DNA from: Arabidopsis thaliana
Taxonomy: Eukaryota; Streptophyta; Magnoliopsida; Brassicales; Brassicaceae
Direction: 5' to 3'
NCBI RefSeq assembly: GCF_000001735.4
Contig: NC_003070.9
Location: 29,125,971 to 29,189,970, forward strand
DNA length: 64,000 nucleotides
In this document: positions 20,824 to 39,100 of the stretch, in pieces
Layout: the number at the start of each line of letters is the position of its first letter
Numbering within the stretch: the first letter of the stretch is position 1
The notes under the pieces: generated by a model
The model's database searches: none
Seen by the model: the letters and a program-made list of their open reading frames with translations, nothing else
Told to the model about the DNA's origin: nothing
Made by a program: the position numbers and the translations under genes

Positions 20824-22530
20824 TTATAGTTTCCAAGATCACAATCAGCACATAACAGTCTCAGGATCTGAATGAGAGAGAAAACACACACACACACACA
20901 CATACATTGGATTCTTTAAAAATGCTGAAACATACATAAACATAGTCAAAGAAGAAACAAACTTTAAGATGAAGTAAACTGAACCAATCAGCAAACATGC
21001 AAGATAAGAGAAAATCTTGAATAAACCAATCATTTAACACAAAGTATTAGAAATGATTTAAAGGAACTGAATTTGTCTTTATAGTAACAAATGTGGTTCC
21101 AGATGTCCGTTTCATAATCAAAAACCAACGGTTGAGAAAGCTACAAGACAAAGAACAAAAGCTTGAAACTTTAAATTTGAAACTCGTTGAGGCATAAGGG
21201 AAAATCTACCAAAACCCCAAATCCAAGAGAAGGAAATAAAAGCTACGAGGGTAATGGAACAGTGATAAGTAAGTCTCAAACTACACTCCAAACATTGGTC
21301 TATTTCAGAGAACACTTAAGTAGATAAATTAAAAAAAAACGAACAAAGGAAGAGAATATTGTGAAAGAGACCAAATGTTTGGTGAAGTAAATACCTTTTG
21401 GTTGGGGACTGTATGAAGAACTTTGAGATCCCAAAATGCCCCAATGGAAACAAAAAAAAATCAGCGATTAAACAAGCAAAAAGGAAGAAGCTTTCTTCTT
21501 CTTCTACTACTGTCTGAAACACTATTACGATTTATTAACAGCGACAAGGCAGAGATATAGCGTGAGAGAGAGAGAGAGAGAGAGAAGAGAGAATTCTCTT
21601 TATCTTGTTTTTTGCTATTTTTGAAATATTTCTCTAATTTTTCTTCTTTAATTCAAAAGATAGAAAGAGAGATAGAGCATGTGATCTTCTGTATGTGGAG
21701 CTGTGAACTCAAAAAACATTTAAATCTTAACTTTTTCAGCTTTTTTTAAGGAATTATTATTTTTGTGTATATAAATGTAAGGAATTAAAAGTTAAAACGT
21801 AATTTCGTACTAATTAATTTGAATTATTGACATTTAAAGTGCTTATAACAATTCCCGCCCGAGAATACATTATTGACAATAATTTAGGATAATTAAATTA
21901 CGAATTTAGAAAGCAGCTTTTGAATTTAAGGAAGTTGTAACGGTTTTAATAATAATAATGTGATTAAAGAAGAGCTCACGCGTCTCGCTGACTCTGGTCA
22001 TTGGGTTCACTGACAAAATCAGTGAGATTCACAATTTATCCGACGGTTTAGATTGCTCCCATCTCTCACTCTGCTTTCTACTTTTTTTTTTTTTTTTTTC
22101 TGTTAAGTACAATATAATTAATTTATACACTAATCTCCAATTTATCTTTTCTTAATTGTTGGTAGTTGGTAAGATTAACTTTATTTTCACTCCAGATTAC
22201 AATTGATAGTCTCTTTCCTTTTGTCGTTTATCTCGAGTCCCAAAAACAAATAAACTAAAAACTATATGCATAGGCTTAATGACGTGGTTTGATAAAGGCC
22301 CATTAAGTTGTATAGACATGGTCTCAAAGCCTAAAAAGATTGTTGAGAGTAAGAGACCCATTACTCTGTTTTTTCTGTCTCGTCCTAGTTCCCACACAAA
22401 TTACACGAAAAGACAGAAACATCAATGAGAAAAGAGATAACTATTCTTAGAATTAAGTTTTTGTGCATCTGTTAAGTCTTTCGAATGCATCGAGACGTAA
22501 AAAAAAAAAAAGTAAAGGAAGAAGAAAAAT
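20824..22530. other. FPP1 leader and promoter, and LACS9 3' flank
   Basis: Contains a probable 5' UTR intron of FPP1, a CA microsatellite (20885-20903), a GA microsatellite (21567-21591), and a poly-T run near 22081-22100. A GGCCCA motif lies near 22297. No coding gene was seen. Confidence 0.5.
21567..21591 (-). repeat. GA/CT microsatellite in the FPP1 leader
   Basis: About twelve GA units on the plus strand (CT on the coding strand of FPP1). CT-rich tracts near transcription starts are common in plants. Confidence 0.85.
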
Positions 22531-25806
<3,276 letters not shown>

Positions 25807-26919
25807 CTTTCACTAAACCCCCAAACAAAGAATTATATGGCTAATAAAACACGTCCACCTCCTGCAACCAAAACCCCATCACAATATTAATAACATAAAT
25901 CAATTTCAATAAAACCAACTTTAATACACGCGTTAGTTGTATGTATTACAGAGAAGAGCTACACGAAATAAACTCAAGTAAATCATATTCGTTAAGAAGA
26001 ACCCCCTCGAGAACTAATTTTACTACATTTCGTTTGATCGACGGAGGAATTGAGTTTAACTTTCAAAAGATCTGAGAAAAAGGCGAGTGTAGAACAAACT
26101 AATCTAGCCTTATAAAAAACACACACACACTTCCATGAAACAAACACATTCGAAGAATGTAATCGGGAATGTGAAGCATAAGAAAGAGAGGAAGATGGAA
26201 TATACCGTGATCGAAGCAGAACGGAACCAGAGAAGACGTCGTCGGGAACAATAAAAAATGGAAAACAGCAGCGAGGCTCAAATATAGAGAGGAGGAAGAC
26301 AGAGAGAACAGTAAAGGGTATAATGGTCTTTTAGCGGAGACGTCGAGAGGACTGTGGAGGCGGAAAGACGAAACGAAAAAAATATAAGAAGAAAACAAAG
26401 TTATTAGTTTTTTATTATTATTTTGAAATTATTGGATGAGGAAATAAATACGTGGAGGTATAGTCAGGTGATATGGACCGTTGGATGTGTGTAATTGTTA
26501 GGTCATCAATCTGACAACGGCCATGCAAATAACCTCTTTCCTGTTGGTACGCCAATTCTCATTGCACAAAACGCTCTTATTTGTCAATTTCAAACCTAAT
26601 TTCACAACCAATCGAACTGCATTTAAACCTAATAACATGGTCTTCTCATCAAATATGAACAAATTTTGCAACTAAAAGAAAATGGATTTATGTGAAATTA
26701 GGAAGATTTTGGTTGAGTTTAGACAAGTTTAAAACTAATTGACCTGGTTGATTATGAAGTCGAGAAACCAACAAAAAGTGACCAACTTTTTCTTTTTATT
26801 AATTTTCTTTTCGGTGTGGGTCATCAACACTTTAACTCTAGTCAAGGATTCGCTAATTATTTTGTACGAGATTATCAACATATTTAGGAGGAACTCCGTC
26901 GTTAAACAGGATCATGTTC
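25807..26919. other. LACS9 leader and promoter, and PDS5B 3' flank
   Basis: Holds the likely LACS9 5' UTR intron (25862-26205) and an untranslated first exon near 26210-26300. The part beyond about 26400 is AT-rich without a gene. Confidence 0.5.
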
Positions 26920-29900
26920 CTACGAAATTCTCTGTCTCCGACTTCTTCTTGGTCCCTGAAAATTGAGCAATAGACTTTTTAATCAAACGGCATTCTGATT
27001 TCTGAATAGAGTTATAATCATTGGTCATATTAGCAATTATTAGAAAGAGTGAAGGAAGGATTTCTCTAATAACAAATTTTGAAACGAGACGACGCTTACA
27101 ATATTGTCACTTGTGTCGGTCACTTCTGAAACTGATCCTTCTCCAGAATCCGAATTTCCTTTTTTCGATTTTGCTGACATCATGAAACATGGCACTCTTG
27201 GTTAGATTTCAAATCCAAAAGCAATCATGAAAAATGTTAGCACATATAAAATCTGAACAAATTTGAAATTTCTATTCTTTTATGAGAAGAAGAAGAAACT
27301 GTTCCCCATTCTATGGAGACTCATTCATTGTGAAAGGTAGATATATTAAAGGAAGCCTCATGTGTTTATACTTGCACCAGACGGACTCAGCCACTAACGA
27401 GCTAAATATCTCAAATCGACAACTGAAGTAGCGTCAATAAATAATTGAGAAGTTTGCAACAATTTACCAGCTGGAGGATTCAATTTGGCAGGCACCTTTT
27501 TGTTCTGCTGCTTTGTTGTAGTTGTCTGCTTTTGGGCAGTAACCTTTGCAAGCGTATGACTAATTTCAGGGACGCTGCAGAAAGTAAGATTATTACAGAT
27601 GACACAGGAAATGAGCGTCAACAAAAAAATTAATGATATCCAGCGAAAGGAACAAAAAAAAGCACCAATCATGTAAGTTTCTTAATACAATCAGAGATTC
27701 AGTAGTTCAAAGAAATTTGGTTGATCGTAACCTACCAATTCCGAGAACCATAAGATTCTGTCTCCTTTCCCAATCGTTCCTGAATAAAGAAAATTCAAAC
27801 AGAGATGTTACCTATTGTACTGGTGTCGAGTTCATTTTGGGTTCCAAGATGGTAGCATTTGTATCATGGATTACACATAAAGCATTCCATTTACCTGTTG
27901 CCCCATGGATTCATGGCTCAGGGTCTCCCAGCTCTCGCTATCCAAGCAAACCAATTCAACATCCCCATTGTCGAAAATAATCTGCAACAAAGCAAAACAG
28001 AAGCCATGGCAAATAGCGCAGCAGAAAGAAGGCAGAGAAGGGGCCAATGAAACTAGCTGCAAAGATGTACGCTATTCGAGTTCTATATGACCAACTTCTA
28101 CCATAACCCAGCACATAGAATCAAATAGTTAAATGGAAAAAAATACTAATGATGCCTTCATACTATTGAGTTTCAAGCAAAGGAACTCAATAGAGCATGT
28201 TCAAAGTCAACATGAATTCAGTGTCATCTGAAATTAGCACAAAGGAAGATAAAATGACAAGACAATAAGTCTTGTCAATCATCTCATCATATGCCATGGA
28301 TATGCAGTGCAGAAATATTCCGCACTAAAAATTTATAATATAAGTACAGTATTTGATCAATAGTAAGGTAAAACTCATGGGGACAAATGGATCAAGAGTC
28401 AACAACGAAAAAACAAAATAAGGACTTCGAAGTCCAGTGGATACCTTGTGAGAGTTGCTTTTAGAATTAAACTTCTCAACAGTGCCAGGATAGAAACTGG
28501 TAAAAAAGGACAAAAAAAATATTACAGAAGCTCCAGCATATATATTTGGCCAAGTATAAGAAATTTTTTACCATCCATCTGTGGGAGAGAGTAATTTAAT
28601 CCGCTGCCCAATGATTGCTTCGCCGTGGTTGCTAATATCCTGTGACAATTATTAACTGGTATCACAGGAAGATATGGATAGTCAAATAAAGATCTAACAT
28701 ATACTAATGTACTTACTTTTAAAGCAGATACTACCCCGGAGTGTTTGGAAGATGTAATTTTATTGCTTACACTTGCTTTGACACTCTCCTTTGCACAAGT
28801 AGTGTGTCTTTCTAGCTTCTTTATTGGAATTTCCGACTCAACTGTTCTCAAAGATAAGGAGTTACAAGAAATATGTTCTCCCAGATGAGTTCGCTTCCTG
28901 CTACACCTCGTGTTATTTTGGCTGGCTTCGGTTGAACCAGTAATCGACGTTTCGATTTGATTGCCTAATAATGGAGGTAAAACTTTATCTTCCGAACCAA
29001 CTGCTAGGCTATCTTTTTGACACCTCTGATCATGCTTGGAAAGCGTTCATGTAGGCAGAAACAGGATCAGAAAGAAAGCTTACATAGCATAAGTTAAGCA
29101 GGCAAGATGGTAGAAGGATAGTAAAATGATGCAGCGTGGATATACCATGGAGATCTGTGATTGGAATATATGAACTATTCTTTCAATGAAACTCTGTTCC
29201 AGCGCATTTCGGGTACGAGACTTAGCCTTATTCTGCAGAGTGCATTCAAGAAATCATAAATAAATGTTAGTTAATTTCACAAGTAGAGCAATATTGACAC
29301 AATGCTGGACTTGCCTGGTTATCCGTTATGCTAGTGAGGCTGTACAACGATGATGGCAGCAAAATTGACCGTGGCGCTTGTGGAGAAGTGACCACAATAC
29401 TATTTAATATGTTGACAGCTGAGTAACCAATATCGGCTAGAATGTGCAGCCTCTGCAGTTCAAAGCATAATTATATTAAGCTATGAATGAGAAAGAAGCA
29501 TATGTGTTATTCTGTACTATCAAGCCACACTTACAGGCGTTTTACGAGAATCAACTGCATCTTCAGCTCTTTTAATTGCACGGAAGATACAAAACAAAAA
29601 AGGGGCGGTTTCCTTGATGGTAAAACCATTATTGTTGATACTAAGTAACACCTGTAAGACCGAGAACAGAGGGCTGCCAAAGGGAATAAGTGAGAACAAA
29701 AATTCAAAATGAAACCAACCATCAATAGTAGTAGGAACATAGCAAATTACCCACAAAAGCGAGCATAGATATGCTCGTCCCTGCAGTCTTCTGAAGGGAA
29801 CTCTGGGTCATGTGCAAGAACATGAATTAGGAACACTGTCATGTAAACTGGACTATCAGTGAGTGATTCCCCTTGATCTAAATCCCGACATGTCCGAGAT

Positions 29901-32900
29901 TCTCTTGTAGCCTTGTTGATGAATCCATTGATGTATCTAAACGACTGAACAAAAAGACAAGAAAATTTTCAGAGAACCTAAAGGGTTGAAACAACCGAAA
30001 TATTTCCTTCTTAGAGTGAGGAGCATGAGAAGTTACATCATCGTGCAGATCTCTGCATGGACTAGATAAAGAAAACGAAAAAGCACATGCATATCTACTG
30101 GGTATCATATGTTCCGTCAACAGCTTGTACAACTTGGTGAGAAAAGTCTTGGTAATAAAGGCGTTGGAATCCTGGAAGATGATAAACGTAAACAGTCAAA
30201 AAGACGATCATAAACAAAGTAAATCCAACTTTCTAAGCACGTATATCCAGTACATGAAACCAAGAGAAGCAATTAAAAGCCAGACTGCCCTTACAAGGTT
30301 AACACTACAATAAACACCTTTTCTTCAGAAATAAATTACCATACACCCAAGCCTATACAATCAGAGCTACTTTGGGATACTTCCTATATGCAGTTGCAAG
30401 GACAGATACTCTCAGAAGTGACAAAAATGCAGGATGCAGTATGTAGCAACTGTAATAGTCGACTCATGACTTGCTATCAGTTAACAACGACAAATTGAAA
30501 AACAATCTGTTGAAATTATTAGGATAATATTCAAAAATCTTTTCTAGATTGTTTGGTTGTTGGCAAGATGGAAGTCCCTTTACCTTTGCCATCAAAATGG
30601 TAAGACGGAAAACTTCAGGAGAAATATGAAGGTCCCATTTCCTTGAAAGCAATAGAACAGCTTTAGCAGCAGCCAGTCTAACATTAGCTCCTGTGTCCTC
30701 GCTACAAATTTCAAGGACAAATAAGCACCTTCGAACATATGACAAGTCAACAAGGATCAAGACTGTACCAAGAGAAACTGATAATGGAATTGTGAAAGCA
30801 CATAAAACTTGTGGCTTCGTGTTAAGAGCATGTACAACATGATTGATTTGTATAGCTATCCAAAAAGAACATACCATGATTTGATGCCATCGTGTCCTTG
30901 TGATTTTAATGTTTTCTTCAAAATGTTTAGCAAGTCGTCAATTTTCCTTACGACTTGACCATGACGAGGCAAGAAACTTTTCACAAGTGTTTTGAGCCCA
31001 TATATCTGCCAAAGACAACAAGTCAAAACTGAATATACCTCATCTTTGTAAGCAGAATTTGAGAACTTCATTACGCTTATCACAACTCAAAAATCTAAAA
31101 TATCTTAAGGCTTACATTCAAATCATTGCCTAGCTAATAAAGGGATAACACCATTCTTAACAATAATGTGATTCACACTTATTTCTATATGCGGCAGCAT
31201 TATTCTTAAAAATTCTGGAGTAAAGTATGAAAATGCTGAACTTCTTCGAAAGTACACAAATAACTGGCAAATGTTGAGCAGAGGCATTTACACTTGGGTC
31301 ACACTTGGTTTACTTTGGGTTTAAATGGTAAAGTAAATATTATCAGAACTAATAAACGGGAAGCAAAAGAGTTTCTTTCTCCAGCACTTGCCTTTAGCTT
31401 GCAAGAGTTGCAACAACCAGAAGACTGATCACAAGGGAGTTGATTGTCAGATGGTTCCGCCTGTAAATATTACCATCAACAAATAGAAAAGTTAAAAGAA
31501 AACAGAGAATTACTAGCTGGATATCTCCATAACGAAGAATAGCACCTCTTGTCACTTACTTGAAAAACCCGGTATATGTAGCTGGTGATATCTTCATATA
31601 TATTGTCATATTCCAAAACAGAATATTGCCCAACACACGCCAAAGACTGCAAAGTTGTTGGAATGTTCCGTCCACACAGCAAAGAATCCATGAGCATCTG
31701 AGTAAAAGGAAGGCAAATTAAACAATGTGTCATTGCTCAATTTTCTCTAAAAACGGAAAACCATCACATATTCAAAGGAAGTACTGTGAAAGATATGTGC
31801 ACACAGCAGACTGTCACATGATCACTTCAATAATTCTACTTAAGCCAAGAGTTAGGTTCCCTAGAATATAAAGCACAATAAAGTTATATCCTAAGGATTT
31901 TCCCAAGTTAGTTACATTAACATACACATAAATGTGAACAAGTAAATGTGGAGTAAAGGAAAGTAACAAAAAGTTCCGGTTGCTGAAAAAATAACCTCGC
32001 ATAACTCAGAAAAGACTGATTTTTCAGATGATCCAGCCAATGAACTGATGGCAGAAACCGCACATTTGGTCTGAGAACGAGTACCCTCCAGACAAACCTT
32101 CTCCAGAACAGGGTAATAGTCACTGCAAAGGCAAGAGTATGTCTAGTTCTCATTAAACCATAAAAAGGATATTAGTTGCCTAGGCATGCTATAACATAAG
32201 CCATTTTTAAGAAGAAAAAATATCTAGAACAAACTTATAGCATCTAATCAATCTGAAAACAAAGTTAAGAAAATGCCATGTAAACCAAGTTCTCTAGCAA
32301 GAATTTTGCTTTAGCAACACAGATTTTATATTTTAACCTAAACCCATTGTAAGTCAAATAGTGCTGAAGAGATTACCCGAAGTTGACAGAAATATAAGGA
32401 GCTGCCTTTGATAAAACTACAATTAGCTCATCAGCAGCTGAATCATTCTCCTCTAGCAGCTTCAGAAACTGCTTTTCCGAACCTCTCAGGTAAGAAGGGA
32501 ACATGTTGAGAATTACCTAATTTAAGAAATCAGTAACAGTGTCTCATTTGCATATTCGAAGACAATGTAAGCAAAATACTAATGCATACTTAAGAACGCT
32601 AATATACCTAAAAGAAAAGTTCAAAATTTATAATACAACAAAAGTTAACAAGGAACACCTAAAATGAACAAAGGATAGATATCAATTGGAACAAAATAAC
32701 TTAATGAAAGGATAATAATCAGACGATGCTAGCATGTTTCGCAACATCTTTCCTTACCAGAAGAAGTTTGATGGAAGGAGCCTTCAATTGCGTGTTGGCA
32801 GAGGTGCTGCCACAAAGCTGATTCAAAAGACACTGAACATGCTCTGAGCTAAATATACTAGGCGAACATTTTGTAGAAAGTATGCGCAAGAACTCGAAAA

Positions 32901-35900
32901 GAGAATGTTTAACACCAATCATCTTGAGAAACTTCTCCTGAAAAATAAAAATAAATAACAACAATGAGAAAATGATCACCTCTCTAATATGTAGTAAAGT
33001 TGAATATATCCAATATACTAAAGCGACTATTTATTTTCTTCATTCTGATTACCAAATGCATTTTCTGTAAAATACTCTTGCTGATACTACTAAACAGAAA
33101 AGTTTGAACTTACTTTAATAATCTGGGCATTTGTGGATGACAGTTCCTCCAGCAGTAAAGTTAAGACATCAAAAATTGATGCATCCCTCATTCGGTCTAA
33201 TTTTTCAAAGAGATCTTCTGCCTCAGAAGCATCTGGAAAGCATGCTGACAGCTTAACGAAGTAGCTCTTTTTCTTTCTTTGTGCTTCTTCTATATTGTCT
33301 ACCTAAAACGAGTATCAGTTAAATTAATAAAATGAGCAAAGTAAGGTTTGCGAATCCCTCAGGATCTGTGAAACTTCAAAACTTAAGAGAAAAGTGTAAA
33401 ACAGACCTTAGCTTTCCTCCAGAGGGTTAGGCAATGCCGCAATTCATTTTGCAACCTGGAAACATACTGAGTGAATAACAAGAAAGACTTTTAACCAAGA
33501 CTTGATGCTGAATTATTATCTCTACCTTCTTTTCTGAGATAAAATTGAATTGAGTGACTTCAAGTGGATATGATTCATAATGGCAAAGCATTGGACCCAG
33601 TGCCGCATCCTCTCTTCAACGGGAAGAAGGCGAGGAAAAAGATCATCGGAGAGCACAAGTTCCAAATTTTGGGACCTAAATGATTCATAGAACTGTATTA
33701 GTGTTTCAGAAATATTTAGAGGAAAAAAAAAACTCAAGGATAGTTAGTAAATTATGATACCTGAATTCTTCACAATTTTTCTCGCAGCAAAGTAGCAAGA
33801 TTTTGCATGGGATTTGCTCGAAATTATCAGTAATTGTCATGTCTCCTTCTGAACACTTGTCACAATAATCTTGATATACTTCTGTCAGCTTCTGCAGAGC
33901 CTTCTTCCTAACAGATATCTTTATCAAACAAAAACAGAATATAAAATAAGGTGGTAGGTAATCTTGATAAAAATAGATCCCTAATAATGCCTCATATACT
34001 GTAACATAGAGTACCTTCTTATCCCGAAGCCTCTCACTGGCTTCAGAAATTAGATTCAAAGGAACATACTTCATATTAAACTTCATAATATCACAAGCAA
34101 CAATTAGAGCCTGTGTTCGAACCCTATCATCAAAGTCTAATAGGCGTTCCTGGATAGCAGCTGACACATAAAAATACGAGTAAAGGACACCAATTAGAAG
34201 ATAGTCAGAAATGAAGAACCAAGGCAAAAAGAGAATGCAGCTTCAGGAATATTACTGAGAACTCCAGATGCTTTATTTCCAGATGGATTCGCGAAGTAAC
34301 ACTGTTTGCCACATTTCAATGCAGCCATTCTGACTTCTGCAGATTTATCTGAGAATCTTCTCAAGAACTCTGCATAAAGATCTTGATATGTCTCTACGTA
34401 AGAACTTAAACAGTGCTTAGGCTGCGCAAAAATCCTTCCAGCTAAGTTAAGGGCTTTTATTCGCACATCGACCTGATCAGTCTGCAGACATAGAAATAAC
34501 GACCCTGGTGAGTAGCAAAAAAAAAAAAAAAACAGGAATATAAACGCTAACTTAAAACAAAACAGTCTATACCTGCTTAAATAGTACAATTTAACCAATC
34601 TCATAGAAAAGCTAGATCATATGTTTATAAATATAAAAGTGTGTAAGAGATACCAGTAGTTCCTGGGTCAATTTTGGGATAACTGCTAGCAGCATCTGGG
34701 GAGCAATTAAGGAGATCTTAAATATGATTTCGTGATAAGAATCTTTGAGATTGGTCTGGATGGAATCTTTTTCCATAAAACATGATGTTAAAAAGCTGCA
34801 AATTAACGGCTCGAGCCTGTCGGCACACCTTTCAATGAGAGAACTGGCGAGCTTATCAGCTCCAGAAGTTGTATCCTGTAAGCACACGAGATTGAAAACA
34901 TCACCTAATCATTTTGAAAACCATAATCTACAGAGATAATCGTTGTATATCCATACCTCTCCTTCCTTCACAAGATTTTCCAGAATAACAACGACAAAAG
35001 ACGAATTTGCCTCTTCCTCCAGAACATCACTCATTATAGCTAAAATGTTGTTAAATAAACTATGTTGTGTTTGCTGCGTGTTAGCCTTTCGCTGCTGCGT
35101 TTTCATACTTTTCTGATTAATTAAACTTTGTTGATGGTGCTCTCTGTAAAGACAAGGGAAAAAAAAATACCTTGTTAATGCAGTTCAACTACCAAACAAT
35201 GAAATCAGAGTAGCCATGAAATGAATAAATCGTTTCATCTCTTACCTAACAAGAGAGAAAAACATGTTGAACATCTCGTGAACTAAATCTTGGCAATCCT
35301 CGTCCAGCATTAGCAGACAAAATTTCAATCGAGAGACTGTCTCCAAGATTTTCGCCCTCTTAGAGAAATAAGGGCTTACAGTATCAGATAGCTCAGAAAA
35401 CTCAGCAATAAAGAGAGTGAAGATATCCTGAAATAGGGATATGACAATGTTAGTGCGAGTAGCCATAAAACTGTGATAATTGGGAAGAATGACTTAAAAG
35501 ACTCTATATACCCTGAGATACTCGTCTTCAAAAGGTAGATGAGGTGCTAAAATCCGGAAAAGCTCGGAGACACAGACAGTGACCAAAAGACTCACGTCAT
35601 TATCACGATTTTTAAGAAGAGCATGCTTGATAATGGACTTCTTCAGAGGTCTTAACTCAGCTTCTATCAGTTTCAAACCTTTTTCCTTGTTGGTAGCTGA
35701 AGGCTGGTCGATTTTAGAGAGAGTATTAGCAACTTCCTACAAAAAATCACAGAAATAAACAAACTCTTAGCATGATTGAAAGTGACAATATACGTTAATC
35801 GTCCCCGCATAAATATCTCGGATCTGATTAGAAAATAAATCATAGCACCAGAAACAAAATCGTCGCAAATTAGGTTTTCTCCGATCACACCCAGACACAA

Positions 35901-36186
35901 AACTCACTCAAATTCAAGTCAATTTAAAAAGGAATCAAGCAATTTCGGAGTGATTAAAAAGTTGTATCAAACCCAAAAGTGATGAAATCGAGTAAACTAA
36001 AACAAAACCCAGTAACTTGAAAATAAGCTTAAGAAATTTTCGAAGTTTTTAAAGTAGTGATTACAGCAGTATCAGCTTAAGAGATATTACCCGTAGAAGC
36101 TTGACCAGAGAATCCTTGTTGGGACGAGATAATTGTAGCAACCGAGAACATAATTCGGAAACTATCTGCGTCGGAGTTTTCTCCAT
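26920..36186 (-). CDS. PDS5B: PDS5-type cohesin cofactor with HEAT/ARM repeats and Tudor domain
   Basis: PDS5 proteins bind cohesin and regulate sister-chromatid cohesion and repair. The gene has many small exons; I did not map all. Mapped: 36091-36186 (start), 35512-35736, and at the 3' end 27895-27983, 27736-27781, 27468-27574, 27100-27173 and 26920-26955 (stop). PDS5 marks include [20 protein letters not shown] in exon 2 and the many helical-repeat exons between 29 and 35 kb. A plant-specific Tudor domain spans about 28643-27895: [41 protein letters not shown]. The tail is Lys/Ser-rich and ends [11 protein letters not shown]. Paired site II motifs lie about 320 bases upstream. From memory At1g77600, one of five Arabidopsis PDS5 genes. 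Confidence 0.92.
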
Positions 36187-39100
36187 TCAGGTGTACCGCT
36201 ACTTGTAAATCGATATGAATATGGAGACGAAACGAACCCAAACAAAAAAAAACCTAGAACACCTTAGTGGAGTGGAGAAGAGAAAGCGAATCTAAAATCC
36301 AACAGTGAGAGTCTGCAATGAAAACGGAGAGGGAAGCTTTGGGCGGGACTGACCCTATTTTCCTTTTTTATTTTCGTTAATTAATTATTCTCTGTGTGTT
36401 GTTCATTGCCCATCGGAGACTGTACCAGGCTCAGGAGAATTATAACTAACTTTAAATACACATGCCGACATAAAAAAAAAAACGCACAAGCTATGATTAT
36501 TTATATGGGCCTACAGGCCCAACTTTAATCACCTAAAAGCCTAAATATGTTTAAATCAATAACTGGAGAAAGATCAGCCATCTAAACGTCGTCGGTTTAT
36601 CAAATTTTTATTTTGTTTTCTGACGGCACCGGTTTATCAACTGTTAATGTCAACATTTTTTATCTAAGCCAAACGTTTTGAGTTTTGACGGCCTCGACGA
36701 CATTCATAAATATTTGTGTAAACTCACTAAAAATCCTAAAATAATCACTGCTTGAGAACATAGGCAACATTTAACATCCGATTGGCGTCAAAGGATTTCA
36801 TTAAAAATGTAGAAAATAAGTAGTATAATGATTTGTTCATAAGTTGATTCCATAGTTTTGTTATTCTACTCATTAGCTGGTGTAGTAAGCAAAGAGACAA
36901 CACCACCCATGTGCTTAGTAGAACCATACACACACACACTTAGTGGCAACACCACTTGACTCTAGACCATAATGATCATTTTCTGTCTCCATTTCGTTTC
37001 TGATTTTATAATTTCTTGGATCAATGTTCAATAATTGAATCCCAAATATGGAACAATAATAATGGTGGTTGTTAATAGGACAAAAGTTTCTCTAAATAGA
37101 TGCGTTTTTTTTTAACTTTTGTAGGTTTCTTTCCCTATCTTTCGAGATAGTTTCTTCATTTGCTTTTGTGAAAGATTGGTTTATGTGTCACGGATCGATC
37201 ATTGATGAATAATGTGAGAAAATGACTTGCTCTTTATGAAGAGAGTAACTGAAAACGATTTGATATTCAAACAATATTTCAAAAGTTATGTTTCTCTTTT
37301 GATTATGATCTTTATAACAAACAACCAAATAAATATCCGATCAGCTTTTCTTGTTCAACAATATTTTGATCTATATACAAATACTATCATTCATTGATAA
37401 AATTTAAGATATGTAATGAACTATAGTATGTTCTATTGTTAGGATCCTACATCTAAAGTTAGATGGAATCTAAAGTAATATTTAAATGAGATACACTAAT
37501 TCATTAATTGTTATTTAGTTTTGAGTTAGGGTCTCTATTAAACTTGAGAATCTAGGTTATTGATCCGGGTGGAGTAACCTAAGAATGATATGTTGCATGT
37601 CCAATCTTGAGATTTGGTTCCACATGAAGGGATGAGAATTATTGTCTTGAAAGCATGTTAAATTTTTTACAAGATGATGCAAATAGTAATTAACATATCA
37701 TGATCAAATCTTGTAAATTGAAAAAACTCAACCTTTTGAGGGGAAACAGCTACAATATATACTAATGATTATCTAGCTACTCGTCTAAGAATATAAATGT
37801 TTAGCATTTAGGTGACCAATATCAAACTCCGAGCTACTTGCCTTACGTTTTACCCTTGCAAGTAAGTCAAATTAAATTTCTATTCATTACTAATCACATT
37901 ATGAAAAAGGGAAACCAAAACTTGCTGCCTACTTCATTCTTTTTCTTGAATCTTTCGATTTTTCTTAAAAATTATTATTTTGATAAATATTTCTTCCCTA
38001 TCTTAGTGTTCACATAAAGTGTGACCGTAAGATGGGTTAGCTTTCTCGTGGTTTGACCAAGTCATTCAAAAACTCAATATACTCAATGCCTGAATGGTCG
38101 TGCAGCAACATATATGAAGTCTGCTGGCTACATATGTTAAAGTTGGTTTCGAGTATGTAATTTTATATATAATCTTTTAATTTGTTGAAATAATTTTAGA
38201 TATTTTATACAAAATTACAACCTATACCTCAAACTATATATTATACTATATGCATTTTGCTTGTAGTCCTATGAATATGAGATTTGTCTTAGAGTCTTCA
38301 AAATTTTATATTTCATGACCGATCAACGTTCAATAAAGTCGCCGCTTCTTTAAAAGAAAAAATTTGGTTGCCAAACCTATTATTATTATAGCTTGAGATA
38401 TAACTTATGATCCTACTTTTAATGCAGTTTCGAAATTATTCTTCTCCAAGACGAAAAGAATTGAGAAGGTTGGTCCATAATCTTTATAACTTCTAAGACT
38501 TTAACGTACAAATGATATATCGTCGTTGGTTTTTTGCATTTAACCAGAACCAGTTTCTTGTTTATTTATATTTTAATTAATTAATTACAAACCCCTGAAC
38601 AGTAAATTAATATTGGATTTTAAAACGTTCAATTTCTGTAGAGCAATAATATTTCGAATTTGTAAGATACACGACAATCGATTTGAAAAATAGACAATAG
38701 TAGTGGGATGTCAACGTCATGAACATGTAAGGTCATCGGACGGCAGCGATCTCCCCCATATCCTCGGACGTATGTGGGACAAAATACCACCAAACAAAAA
38801 AAAAAAATTGTTGCTGCATTTCTTTAATAATTTGCGTTATCATAATAATTAATTAACAAAAAAATATCAAAATATTTCCGATAAAAACAAATCTTCAACA
38901 AAATATTTAACAAAAAAAAAAAAAATTGCGCATTTTAATGTAGTTTATGTAGTATTTCCTAGTCACACCATTATTTACCTGATATAAACAAAAAATAGTA
39001 TAAAAACAGTAATATTATTTATCACCATGGTTTAGTGAATGTACATGAAAAATTTGTTACCATACCAATGAGTTTTGGAAAATTGAAAATTGACTCAGAA

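Noticed and set aside
21567-21591. Possible CRISPR-like or structured repeat
   Set aside because: It is a plain GA microsatellite.
32160-32175. ATATCCTT on the minus strand as a U12 intron donor in PDS5B
   Set aside because: It lies inside an intron already bounded by GT-AG sites, not at an exon end.
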